A stretch of DNA of 64,000 nt from Thermomonas carbonis (lineage in GTDB: Bacteria; Pseudomonadota; Gammaproteobacteria; Xanthomonadales; Xanthomonadaceae). The DNA lies in the NCBI RefSeq assembly GCF_014396975.1, contig NZ_CP060719.1, positions 2,762,001 through 2,826,000 of the forward strand. Direction: 5' to 3'. The notes under the pieces are model-generated. The model did not search any database, was not told the origin of the DNA, and saw only the letters and a list, made by a program, of their open reading frames with translations. How positions within the stretch are numbered: position 1 is the first letter of the stretch; each line of letters opens with the position of its first letter. Positions 22,176-30,551 of the stretch are shown here, one piece after another. The position numbers were made by a program, and so were the translations under genes.

Positions 22176-24264
22176 CCTGCGTGGGCCGTACCCTGCGTGC
22201 GGATTGAATCCGCGAGCGCCTGCAAAGCCGCCAGGCTCAGGTCCACGCTCTTGCGCAGGTCGGCGACCCGGTCGTCGATCGTGTCTTCAAGCTCGCGCTG
22301 GCCGATCTTCATCAACCGATCCGCCAGCGCGGCCACGCGCACTGCGCCCAGACTCAGGCTGACGCCGCGCAGTGCATGCGCCTGGCGGTGAACGGCCGTC
22401 ACGTCGCAAGCCAGCAGCGCAATGGACAACGCCTGGTCGATGCGTTCGATGTCTGCGGTGCCTTCTGCGATCATCTTCCCGAGGAACTCGGGCGTGTCGC
22501 GTACCTCGCGCAGGGTTTCGATCGCGCTGGGATCCAGGTACTCCACGGGGATCGGGCGTAAACAAGGCGCCGGACGCTGGCTTGCAGCCTCGACGCGTGC
22601 AGCAGCGTCCTCGCCGAACTGTCCAGAGACCGCGCCGCGCAGCTTGTCGAAGGTCACCGGCTTGTAGATGACGCCCGCTGCACCGAGCGACGCCAGCCGC
22701 CTGGCGGTAAGTGCCGATGTGTCTGCAGTGACGAAATAGGTCGGTGCCGCGTTCAGCCGCCCGAATCGATAGGTTTCATAGACGCTCGCCCCATCGATGT
22801 CGTGCATGTTGAAGTCGAGGAACACCAGGTCGAAATCCGCCGACGCCAGCGCTTCCAGCGCAGCCTCCCGGAGTCCACCGCGACCACCGAATGCCCGTCG
22901 CTTTCCAGCATCTGCGCGATGAGCAGCAGATTGGTCCGGTTGTCGTCCGCCACCAGGATCCATTTGCCCCTCACGATCCTGGATGCGGCGCTGGCTGTTG
23001 CGGCTTCCGGCATCGTGGTCGTCTGCAGGCGCAGTTCGAACCAGAACCGGCTGCCGTCGCCGGGCCTGCTGTCCACCTGCAGTTCCCCGCCCATCCGGCG
23101 CACGTGGGCCATCGCGATGGACATGCCTAGCCCGGTGCCGCCGTACTTGCGGACACTGCCGGTTTCGACCTGGAAGAACGGTTCGAAAACCCTCGGCACG
23201 AATTCCGGCGCGATGCCGATGCCCGTGTCTTCCACGCTGAAACGGATCCTGTATGCCTCCGGATCCTGTTCGAGCAGGTCCATGCGCAGGCGGACCGATC
23301 CTGCATCGGTGAACTTGACCGCGTTGCCCGCCAGGTTCAGGAGCACGCTGTTGAGCGCCTGCAGGTCGCCCAGCATGGGAGTCGAGATCTCGGGGTCGGT
23401 GATGACCTGCAAGGTCAACGACTTGGCCGCGGCCACCGGGGACAGTGTCCGCAGGATGTGTTCGGCGAGCTGGCTGGCTTCGAACGCGACATCCTGCTGG
23501 CGGTCGCGACCGGCCTCGATGCGCGAGAGATCCAGCAACTGCTTGATCTCGAGGTCCAGTCCCATGGCCAGTTCGATGATCGATCGCGCGCGCTCGATGC
23601 TTTCCGGATCGGACGACTTCGCCTCGATCAGCGATGCCGTCGACACGATTCCGGTCAACGGGGTGCGCAGTTCATGGCTGACCTTGGCAAGCAGTTGCGA
23701 TTTGGCCTGGTTGGCGCGTTCGGCCAGTTCGAGGGCATGCTGGAGCTTGCCGATCAGGACGCCCGCATACAGCGGCACCACGGTGAGCAAGACGAGGTGC
23801 GAAAAAGCGAACAGGGGTTGGATGCGCCAGTCCGGCGAAAGCATCGCCACCAGACCGAATCCCAGCATGGAAATCGTCTGGCAGAGATGCATCGCATTGC
23901 GGCCGATGCGAAACCCGAAGCCGAGGATGGTGAACAGGTAGAAGCCGACGAACAACGGCGATGCCTGGCCCACGATGAACAACCACGCCGAGAGCATCAG
24001 CGGATCGAGGACAGCCGTGACCACGATCAGGTCGCGCGGCGCGAGCAGATGGCTGCGGTGCGCAAGCCAGTAGGCGGCCAGGTTGTAAGCCAGGTAGAAC
24101 GCTGCGATCCCGCCGACTTCCCAGGCCTGGTTCTCTGGCCTGGAGGCCCCCCACCATCCCACCGCCGCCAACATCAGCACGACGACGACCAGGCCGAACT
24201 TCAGGCGCAAGGTGGCCTGCGCACGCACGCTCTGCAACAGTTCAGGGGACGACAAGTGGTCCAT
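22172..24264 (-). pseudogene. rpfC: RpfC: hybrid DSF sensor kinase, split by a -1 frameshift
   Basis: Two overlapping frames together encode RpfC. The first (24264 to 22753) gives five or so membrane helices (residues 20-170), HisKA with H197 ('VSHELRTPLTG') and HATPase ('NAVKF', 'DTGIGIAPE', 'GTGLGMSIA'). It then starts a receiver domain ('ILVADDNRTN') and loses frame after 'HSVVAVDSG'. The second (to 22172) completes the receiver with phosphoacceptor 'LVFLDFNMHD' and 'YKPV', then an HPt domain ('QAHALRG'). One base seems missing at about 22867-22873, in a CCCGGA run. Repaired length is about 697 residues. If real, phosphotransfer to RpfG is lost; it may equally be an assembly error or phase-variable site. 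Confidence 0.85.
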
Positions 24265-24376
24265 GCCTCGAACCTCCGGTTACGATACGGCGACCTGCCG
24301 AGGCGCAATGGCGGCAGGGTACCCCGATCCGGTCCCCCACACGCAACCCGGATCGACGAAACAGGAGCAACCAACG

Positions 24377-24631
24377 ATGGAACGAAACGAGATCCTCACG
24401 TATCTCAAGGCGATGCTGCACGAGCGATTCGGCATCGATCCCGCCACGATGTCGGGTAGCACGACCCAGGAACAACTGGGCATCGACTCGCTGCTGATGG
24501 TCGACATGATGCTGGATCTCGAAACCGGCCTGGGCTTCAGCTTCGAGTCCATGGACTTGCCGCGCAATCCGGATCTGGACGCCATCGTCGATCTGGTCGA
24601 ACGCAACATGCGAAGCAAGCCGGCCGGCTAG
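24377..24631 (+). CDS. acyl carrier protein in the DSF locus
   Basis: The protein has 84 residues from ATG 24377, behind ACAGGAGCAA; the longer open frame upstream is not coding-like. It is a four-helix acyl carrier protein with the phosphopantetheine attachment Ser38 in 'LGIDSLLMVDMM'. It is acidic in helix II, as ACPs are. It carries acyl chains as thioesters for synthases such as the ketosynthase six kilobases upstream. It lies between the divergent rpfC (112 bases away) and the convergent rpfB (31 bases away), so it is a one-gene unit inside the rpf core. It is not the housekeeping acpP, which normally sits between fabG and fabF. A dedicated role in DSF acyl supply is inferred. Confidence 0.92.
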   Translation: MERNEILTYLKAMLHERFGIDPATMSGSTTQEQLGIDSLLMVDMMLDLETGLGFSFESMDLPRNPDLDAIVDLVERNMRSKPAG

Positions 24632-24637
24632 GCCGGC
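24619..24637. terminator. GC-rich hairpin between the ACP gene and rpfB
   Basis: Seven-base perfect stem GCCGGCC/GGCCGGC with loop GGCTA, overlapping the ACP stop codon and lying before the convergent rpfB stop. No T-run; a plausible bidirectional attenuator. Confidence 0.45.
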
Positions 24638-24662
24638 CGTCCCGATCCGGGTGCCTGCAGGC

Positions 24663-26339
24663 TCAGGCCTGCGCTGGCGACCGCAGTTCCTTGCGCAGGA
24701 TCTTGCCGACGTTGCTCTTGGGCAGTTCGTCGCGGAATTCGACGAAGCGCGGCTGTTTGTAACCGGTCAGGTTCTCGCGGCAGAACGCCTTGACTGCGTC
24801 GGCGGTGAGCGCAGGATCCTTCTTCACCACGAACACCTTCACCGCTTCGCCGGACTTGTCGTCGGGCACGCCGATCGCGGCGACTTCCAGCACGGCCGGC
24901 ATCATCGCGATCACGTCCTCGACTTCGTTCGGATACACGTTGAAGCCGGACACCAGGATCATGTCCTTCTTACGGTCGACGATGTAGAAATAGCCCTGTT
25001 CGTCCATCCGGGCCATGTCGCCGGTTTTCAGCCAGCCTTCGGCATCCATCACCTTGTCGGTCTCTTCCGGGCGCTGCCAGTAGCCCTTCATCACCTGCGG
25101 GCCCTTGACGCAGAGTTCGCCCACTTCGCCCATCGGCAGCAGGTTGCCGTCGTCGTCCTTGATGCAGACCTGGGTCGAGGGCACCGGCAGACCGATCGAG
25201 CCGTTGTAGGCGCGCAGGTCGAGCGGGTTGATGCAGACCGCTGGCGAGGTCTCGGTGAGGCCGTAGGCCTCGGCCAGGGTCACACCGGTGACCTGCTTCC
25301 ACTTGTCCGCCACCGCGCGTTGCACGGCCATGCCGCCGCCCAGCGTCAGGTGCAGACGGGAGAAATCCACCTGGTCGAAGCCCGGCGTATTGAGCAGGCC
25401 GTTGAACAGGGTGTTGACGCCGGTGATCGCGGTGAACCGCACCGACTTGATCTCCTTGACGAAGCCGGGCATGTCGCGCGGGTTGGTGATCAGCAGGTTG
25501 GCCGCGCCGAATTTCATGAACACCAGGCAGTTCGAGGTCAACGCGAAGATGTGGTAAAGCGGCAAGGCGGTGACGATGAGTTCCTCGCCCAGCTTGACGT
25601 TGGTGCCCACCCACGATGCCGCCTGCTGCATGTTGGCGACCAGGTTGCGATGGGTCAGCATCGCGCCCTTGGACACGCCGGTGGTGCCGCCGGTGTACTG
25701 CAGGAACGCCAGGTCTTCGGGGGTGTTGCGGATCTCCGGCAACTGATGCATCCGGCCCAGGGTGAGGGTGTCGCGGAAACGCACGGCACCGGGGATGTCG
25801 AAGTCCGGCACCATCTTCTTCACGTGCTTGAGCACGAAGTTGACGATCAGGCCCTTCGGGAAGCCGAGCATGTCGCCCAGCCCGGTAGTGACCGCGCGCA
25901 CGCCGGGAACCTGGGACAACACCTCCTGCGCCACGTTGCCGAAGTTGTCCAGGACCACCAGCACGCTGGCACCGGAATCCACCAACTGGTGCTTGAGCTC
26001 GCGCGCGGTGTACATCGGGTTGGTGTTGACCACGGTCAGCCCGGCACGCAGCACGCCAAGGATCGCGATCGGGTACTGCAGGCAGTTGGGCATCATGATC
26101 GCCACGCGATCGCCCTTCTTGAGCTTCAGCTCGCCCAGCAGGTAGCCGGCGAAATCGCGGCTCAGGCGTTCGAGTTCGCCATAGGTGATCGATTTGCCCA
26201 TGCTGATGAACGCGGTCTTGTCGCGATACTTCTGCACGGCGGAATCGAAGATGTCATTGATCGACGCGAACTCGTCCAGGTCGATTTCGGCGGGCACGCC
26301 AGCGGGGTAGTGGGCCAACCAAGGACGTTCGGAACTCAT
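24663..26339 (-). CDS. rpfB: RpfB: long-chain fatty-acyl-CoA ligase
   Basis: The protein has 558 residues, the length of FadD/RpfB. It shows the AMP-binding signature 'LQYTGGTTGVSKGA', 'YGLTETSP', 'GWLKTGDMARMDEQGY', 'DRKKDMILVSGFNVYP' and the C-terminal lysine in 'KSNVGKILRKELR'. It activates fatty acids to acyl-CoA. In Xanthomonas RpfB recycles free fatty acids and turns over DSF signal. The start at 26339 ('MSSERPWLAHYP') is preceded by AGGGGA at a good distance. Normally rpfB and rpfF are adjacent and co-oriented; here rpfB is on the opposite strand from rpfF, with rpfC and the ACP gene between them. Confidence 0.95.
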   Translation of the reverse strand: MSSERPWLAHYPAGVPAEIDLDEFASINDIFDSAVQKYRDKTAFISMGKSITYGELERLSRDFAGYLLGELKLKKGDRVAIMMPNCLQYPIAILGVLRAGLTVVNTNPMYTARELKHQLVDSGASVLVVLDNFGNVAQEVLSQVPGVRAVTTGLGDMLGFPKGLIVNFVLKHVKKMVPDFDIPGAVRFRDTLTLGRMHQLPEIRNTPEDLAFLQYTGGTTGVSKGAMLTHRNLVANMQQAASWVGTNVKLGEELIVTALPLYHIFALTSNCLVFMKFGAANLLITNPRDMPGFVKEIKSVRFTAITGVNTLFNGLLNTPGFDQVDFSRLHLTLGGGMAVQRAVADKWKQVTGVTLAEAYGLTETSPAVCINPLDLRAYNGSIGLPVPSTQVCIKDDDGNLLPMGEVGELCVKGPQVMKGYWQRPEETDKVMDAEGWLKTGDMARMDEQGYFYIVDRKKDMILVSGFNVYPNEVEDVIAMMPAVLEVAAIGVPDDKSGEAVKVFVVKKDPALTADAVKAFCRENLTGYKQPRFVEFRDELPKSNVGKILRKELRSPAQA

Positions 26340-26456
26340 GCACGATTCCCCTGCGAGTGAACGCCGTCATATTCGCCGGCGTATGGATTGCAGTCGATTC
26401 CAGCATAGGCTCCAATCATTGACAAGGCGATTCGATTACACGGGAGCAATGCCGCA

Positions 26457-26909
26457 ATGCAGCAATTCCGCAGGTTCCAGCGCATCGCCACCGGCATCGC
26501 CATCTCGGCCTGCCTGCTGCTCTCCGCATGCGCAAAGGACGACCCCGAGCAGGCCGTGCGCCTGCAGGTGCAGGCCATGCAGGCCGCCATCGACGCGCGC
26601 AACGCTGGCGATGTCGAGGACCTTCTCGCGCAGGACTTCGTGGGCAATGACGGCATGGATCGCCGCGCCATCCGCCGACTGGCGGCGGGCGTGTTCCTGC
26701 GCCACAAGGACGTGGCCGCCAAGCTCGGGCCGGTCAGCGTTGAACTGCGCGGCGATCGCGATGCCATCGCCCACTTCAGCGTGCTCGCCACCGGCGGCTC
26801 CGGTGGCTTCCTCCCGGAAAGCGGGCAGGTCTATCAGGTCGAATCCGGCTGGCGCCTGGTCGATGGTGAATGGCACCTGCTCAATGCGACCTGGACGCCC
26901 AATCTGTAA
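26457..26909 (+). CDS. small lipoprotein with an NTF2-like fold
   Basis: The protein has 150 residues. The N-terminus is a lipoprotein signal with lipobox 'LLSAC', placing the lipidated Cys near residue 24. The rest resembles the SnoaL/NTF2-like class: 'ALRLQVQAMQAAIDARNAGDV'-type helices followed by a twisted sheet ('SGWRLVDGEWHLLNATW' at the end). Such domains often bind small hydrophobic molecules or serve as periplasmic accessory factors. The function is unknown. It is divergent from rpfB and 30 bases ahead of the pseudouridine synthase gene on the same strand, but no functional link is evident. GGGAG lies ten bases before the ATG. Confidence 0.75.
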   Translation: MQQFRRFQRIATGIAISACLLLSACAKDDPEQAVRLQVQAMQAAIDARNAGDVEDLLAQDFVGNDGMDRRAIRRLAAGVFLRHKDVAAKLGPVSVELRGDRDAIAHFSVLATGGSGGFLPESGQVYQVESGWRLVDGEWHLLNATWTPNL

Positions 26910-26939
26910 GTTCGGCTTGCGCGTGCGCGCCGGTATGCG

Positions 26940-27827
26940 ATGAAAGCGTCGGACCATATCCACCCCAGCCACCTGCAACTGCCACCCGGCCCGTGGGCGA
27001 CGTTGCTCGACGGGATGTGTGCGCGCTTTCCGCGGATCGACCGCGAAGTCTGGATCCGGCGATTCGCGCGTGGACGCGTGCAGGACGCGAACGGACAAGT
27101 ACTCGCGACCGCTCTGCCGTATCGCGCAGGCATGGAGGTGCGTTACTTCCGCGAGGTCGACGACGAGCCGCGGATTCCGTTCGAAGTGCAGATCCTCTTC
27201 GCCGATGCAGACCTGGTGGTCGCGGACAAACCGCATTTCCTGCCGGTGACGCCGGCAGGACGATTCGTGACCGAGACGCTGCTGGCACGACTGCGGATGC
27301 AACTGGACAACCCCGCATTGGTGCCGTTGCACCGCATCGACCGCGAAACTGCAGGACTGGTGCTGTTCTCGGCGAATCCCGCGACGCGCGCCGCCTATCA
27401 GTCATTGTTCCCGCAACGCGCGATCGACAAGACTTACGAAGCGATCGCGCCGCCGCTGCCAGCGTTGCCCATGCCGCATGTGCATCGTTCGCAGCTGCGC
27501 GCCGGTGAGCCGTTCTTCCGGATGTGCGAGGCCGATGGCGCACCCAACAGCGAAACCCGCATCGAGGTGATCGAGCGCGGCTCGCAGTCGTGGCGCTACC
27601 GCCTGCAGCCCGTCACTGGACGAAAGCATCAGTTGCGGGTGCACATGGCGGCACTGGGCGCGCCCATCCTCGACGACAGTCTCTATCCGGCGCTGGCGGT
27701 ACAGGCGGCCGATGATTTCAGCAGGCCGTTGCAACTGCTGGCCAAGGCGCTGCACTTCATCGATCCGTTGAACCGGATGCCTCGGGTGTTCGAGAGCAGG
27801 CAGTGGCTTTCGCTCGCGCAAGCGTGA
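26940..27827 (+). CDS. RluA-family pseudouridine synthase
   Basis: The protein has 295 residues. The catalytic motif is 'HRIDRETAGLVLF', whose second Asp is the nucleophile, preceded by 'VVADKPHFLPVTP' and followed by 'VTGRKHQLRVHMAALG'. These define the RluA/RluC/TruC group that isomerises uridines in 23S rRNA or tRNA. An S4-like N-terminal segment ('REVWIRRFARGRV') is short. The specific target cannot be named from sequence. The gene follows the lipoprotein by 30 bases. The protein is cytoplasmic, with no signal peptide. Confidence 0.9.
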   Translation: MKASDHIHPSHLQLPPGPWATLLDGMCARFPRIDREVWIRRFARGRVQDANGQVLATALPYRAGMEVRYFREVDDEPRIPFEVQILFADADLVVADKPHFLPVTPAGRFVTETLLARLRMQLDNPALVPLHRIDRETAGLVLFSANPATRAAYQSLFPQRAIDKTYEAIAPPLPALPMPHVHRSQLRAGEPFFRMCEADGAPNSETRIEVIERGSQSWRYRLQPVTGRKHQLRVHMAALGAPILDDSLYPALAVQAADDFSRPLQLLAKALHFIDPLNRMPRVFESRQWLSLAQA

Positions 27828-28034
27828 TGGGCGCGGGGAATGCGACAGGCGGGGTTGTGGCGGATGATGCGCGGAAATAAAATCAGGCACTACGCTGCGC
27901 CGGCCGGTTGCATGACCCCGCCCTGACCCTTCCCGATGATCGTTGCGTCGCCATTGGCGACTGAAGGGTGTTGCATCCATTTCGTTCGATTCCCGCATGC
28001 GTCCCGCTGATCGCGGCGCGCAGGAGTGCATTCC

Positions 28035-29513
28035 ATGTCCGTGTCCTATCGCCTGCGCGAGCAGTGGTTCGGCAATGTCCGCGGCGACCTGCTGTCCGGC
28101 TTGCTGGTGGCGTTGGCCCTGATCCCCGAGGCCATCGCGTTTTCGATCATCGCCGGCGTTGATCCGAAGGTCGGCCTGTACGCCTCGTTCTGCATCGCGG
28201 TGATTACCGCCATTGCCGGCGGACGGCCGGGCATGATTTCCGCCGCGACCGGTGCGATGGCGCTGGTGATGGTGGACCTGGTGCGCGACCACGGCCTGCA
28301 ATACCTGTTCGCGGCCACCATCCTGGCCGGCCTGCTGCAAATCCTGGCCGCCGCGTTGAGCTTGAACAGCCTGATGCGCTTCGTGTCGCGTTCGGTGGTG
28401 GTGGGCTTCGTCAACGCACTCGCCATCCTGATCTTCATGGCGCAGTTGCCGGAGCTGATCGGCATGCCATGGACGGTGTTCGCGGTGTGCGCGGCGGGCC
28501 TTGCGATCATCTACCTGCTGCCGCTGGTGACCAAGGTCGTGCCGTCGCCGCTGGTGGCGATCGTGGTGCTGACGATCGTCGTCGCATGGCTGGGCTTGGA
28601 CATCCGCACCGTCGGCGACATGGGCAAGTTGCCAGACAGCCTGCCGGTGTTCCTGTTCCCGGATATCCCGTGGACCCTGCAGACGTTGCAGATACTGCTG
28701 CCGGTCTCGGTGACGCTGGCGGTGGTGGGCCTGCTGGAATCGCTGATGACCGCACAGATCGTCGAGGACCTGACCGACACCCCGACCGACCGTCGCCGCG
28801 AAAGCGCAGGGCAGGGGCTGGCCAACATCGTCACCGGGTTCTTCGGCGGCATGGCTGGCTGCGCGATGATCGGGCAGTCGGTGATCAACGTGAAATCAGG
28901 CGGACGCGGGCGCTTGTCCTGCATGGTCGCTGGCGTGGCGCTGCTGTTGCTGGTGGTGTACGCCTCGGACTGGGTGTCGATGATCCCGATGGCCGCGCTG
29001 GTGGCGGTGATGATCATGGTCAGCATCGGCACCTTCCACTGGAAGAGCCTGCGCGAGTTCGAGACCCACCCCAAGTCGGCGAACCTGATCATGCTCGGCA
29101 CCGTCATCGTGACCGTCGCCACCCACGACCTGGCCAAGGGCGTGCTGACCGGTGTGTTGCTGACGGCGCTGTCGTTCACCCGCCGGGTGAGTGCGCTGCT
29201 GAAGGTGGACGATCACACGGACGTGGATGGCACGCGTGTGTATGTGGTGCGCGGCCAGGTGTTCTTCGCCTCCGCCGTGCAGTTCGCCAACAACTTCGAC
29301 TACCTGCACGCACCGGCGAGGGTGGTGATCGACCTGCGCCATGCGCATTTCTGGGACACCAGTGCGGTGGCCGCGCTGGACCGGGTGGTGCTGAAGTTCC
29401 GCAAGCATGGCGCGGAGGTGGACGTGATCGGCTTGAACGAGGCCAGCGAACTGCTGGTCGACAAGTTGGGCACGCATCGCGATGAGGGCGCGAACCTGGC
29501 GACCGGCCACTGA
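28035..29513 (+). CDS. SulP-family anion transporter with C-terminal STAS domain
   Basis: The protein has 492 residues from ATG 28035, eight bases after CAGGAG; a GTG three codons earlier overlaps that site and is rejected. About ten to twelve membrane helices carry SLC26/SulP patterns ('[23 protein letters not shown]', split here as family signature; '[22 protein letters not shown]'). The last ~110 residues are a STAS domain ('[23 protein letters not shown]'-type strand-helix). These proteins move sulfate, bicarbonate or dicarboxylates. Subfamily and substrate are not resolved, although the short form with '[12 protein letters not shown]' is common among bicarbonate/sulfate carriers. The upstream 207 bases hold an AT-richer ATAAAAT that may be a promoter, and otherwise nothing recognisable. 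Confidence 0.9.
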   Translation: MSVSYRLREQWFGNVRGDLLSGLLVALALIPEAIAFSIIAGVDPKVGLYASFCIAVITAIAGGRPGMISAATGAMALVMVDLVRDHGLQYLFAATILAGLLQILAAALSLNSLMRFVSRSVVVGFVNALAILIFMAQLPELIGMPWTVFAVCAAGLAIIYLLPLVTKVVPSPLVAIVVLTIVVAWLGLDIRTVGDMGKLPDSLPVFLFPDIPWTLQTLQILLPVSVTLAVVGLLESLMTAQIVEDLTDTPTDRRRESAGQGLANIVTGFFGGMAGCAMIGQSVINVKSGGRGRLSCMVAGVALLLLVVYASDWVSMIPMAALVAVMIMVSIGTFHWKSLREFETHPKSANLIMLGTVIVTVATHDLAKGVLTGVLLTALSFTRRVSALLKVDDHTDVDGTRVYVVRGQVFFASAVQFANNFDYLHAPARVVIDLRHAHFWDTSAVAALDRVVLKFRKHGAEVDVIGLNEASELLVDKLGTHRDEGANLATGH

Positions 29514-29679
29514 CGGCACTGCCTAAAACGCATCCCTGCCGTTCGTTGCGCTCCGGGTAATGACGACGAGCAAACGCGCACGCAGGGCATCACCCGTTGA
29601 TGACGTCCTCGGTTGACAATAACGTTCGGCCTGTGGGGGTCCATCAACAGCCCCGGCCCTGCATGCGAGGTATTCCCGG

Positions 29680-30447
29680 GTGTCCGACCAACAAACCACA
29701 GTAGCGCCCTGCCGGGCCTGCCAGCCAGGCGAGGAACTGCCGTTCGAAATCACGATGGCCTTCCAGCCGATCATCGACGTGCGCACGCGGGAGATATTCG
29801 CCTACGAGGCGCTGGTTCGGGGCAAGGGTGGCCAGGGAGCGGGCGTGATCCTGTCGCAGGTCACCCAGGAGAATCGTTACATCTTCGACCAGACGTGCAG
29901 GGTCACCGCGGTCGCGCTGGCCTCACGCTTGCAGATGCCTTGCTTCGTGAGCATCAATTTCCTGCCGAACGCCGTGTACCAGGCGGCAACCTGCATCCGC
30001 GCCACGCTCGAGGCGGCGCGGGCGCACGGATTCCCGACCTCGCGGCTGATCTTCGAGATCACCGAGAACGAAAAGCTGGTGGACAAGGAGCACCTCAAGA
30101 GCATCATTCGCGAGTACCGCCGGCAGGGCTTCAAAACCGCGATCGACGATTTCGGCGCGGGCTATGCCGGCTTGAACCTGCTCGCCGAGTTCCAGCCTGA
30201 CATCATCAAGCTCGACATGGAGATGGTGCGCGCGATCGATACCGATCCGGTGCGCCAGGCAATCGTTCGCGGCATCCTCGGTGTGTGTGCCGCGCTCGGC
30301 ATCGAATCCATCGCCGAGGGCGTGGAAACGTCGGGAGAGTTCGAAACCCTGCTAGGCATGGGGGTTGGCCTGTTCCAGGGCTACCTGTTCGCCAAGCCCG
30401 GCTTCGAAGTGCTCCCAGAGGTGACGTGGCCGGAACTGCCGGGGTGA
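29680..30447 (+). CDS. stand-alone EAL-domain cyclic-di-GMP phosphodiesterase
   Basis: The protein has 255 residues from a GTG start. A single EAL domain fills it: 'YEALVRG', 'INFLPN', 'FEITENE', 'IDDFGAGYAGLNLL', 'IIKLDMEMVR', 'IAEGVET' and 'FQGYLFAKP'. All metal- and substrate-binding positions expected of an active enzyme are present, so hydrolysis of c-di-GMP to pGpG is likely. The N-terminal ~25 residues contain two Cys ('PCRACQPGE') that could sense metal or redox state. It resembles the EAL half of BLUF-EAL proteins, but there is no BLUF domain. It is near the rpf genes, which also act through c-di-GMP, though not in an rpf operon. Confidence 0.9.
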   Translation: MSDQQTTVAPCRACQPGEELPFEITMAFQPIIDVRTREIFAYEALVRGKGGQGAGVILSQVTQENRYIFDQTCRVTAVALASRLQMPCFVSINFLPNAVYQAATCIRATLEAARAHGFPTSRLIFEITENEKLVDKEHLKSIIREYRRQGFKTAIDDFGAGYAGLNLLAEFQPDIIKLDMEMVRAIDTDPVRQAIVRGILGVCAALGIESIAEGVETSGEFETLLGMGVGLFQGYLFAKPGFEVLPEVTWPELPG

Positions 30448-30501
30448 TTGCGCGTCGACGACACGCACGCTGACCGATGTCCAGTTTCCACCGAGCGAAT
30501 A

Positions 30502-30531
30502 CCAGAAAGGCGGCCTCGGCCGCCTTTCTGG
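30502..30531. terminator. bidirectional terminator between the EAL gene and acnA
   Basis: Fourteen-base perfect stem (30502-30515 with 30518-30531) with A-rich and T-rich tracts (AGAAAGG/CCTTTCT), between the converging 3' ends of the EAL gene and acnA. Confidence 0.8.
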
Positions 30532-30551
30532 CATCCCGCACCGCTTCCGCG

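Noticed and set aside
29613..29618. Perfect TTGACA before the EAL gene as a sigma-70 promoter
   Set aside because: No -10 hexamer appears 16-18 bases downstream, where the sequence is a G-run, so the promoter cannot be supported.
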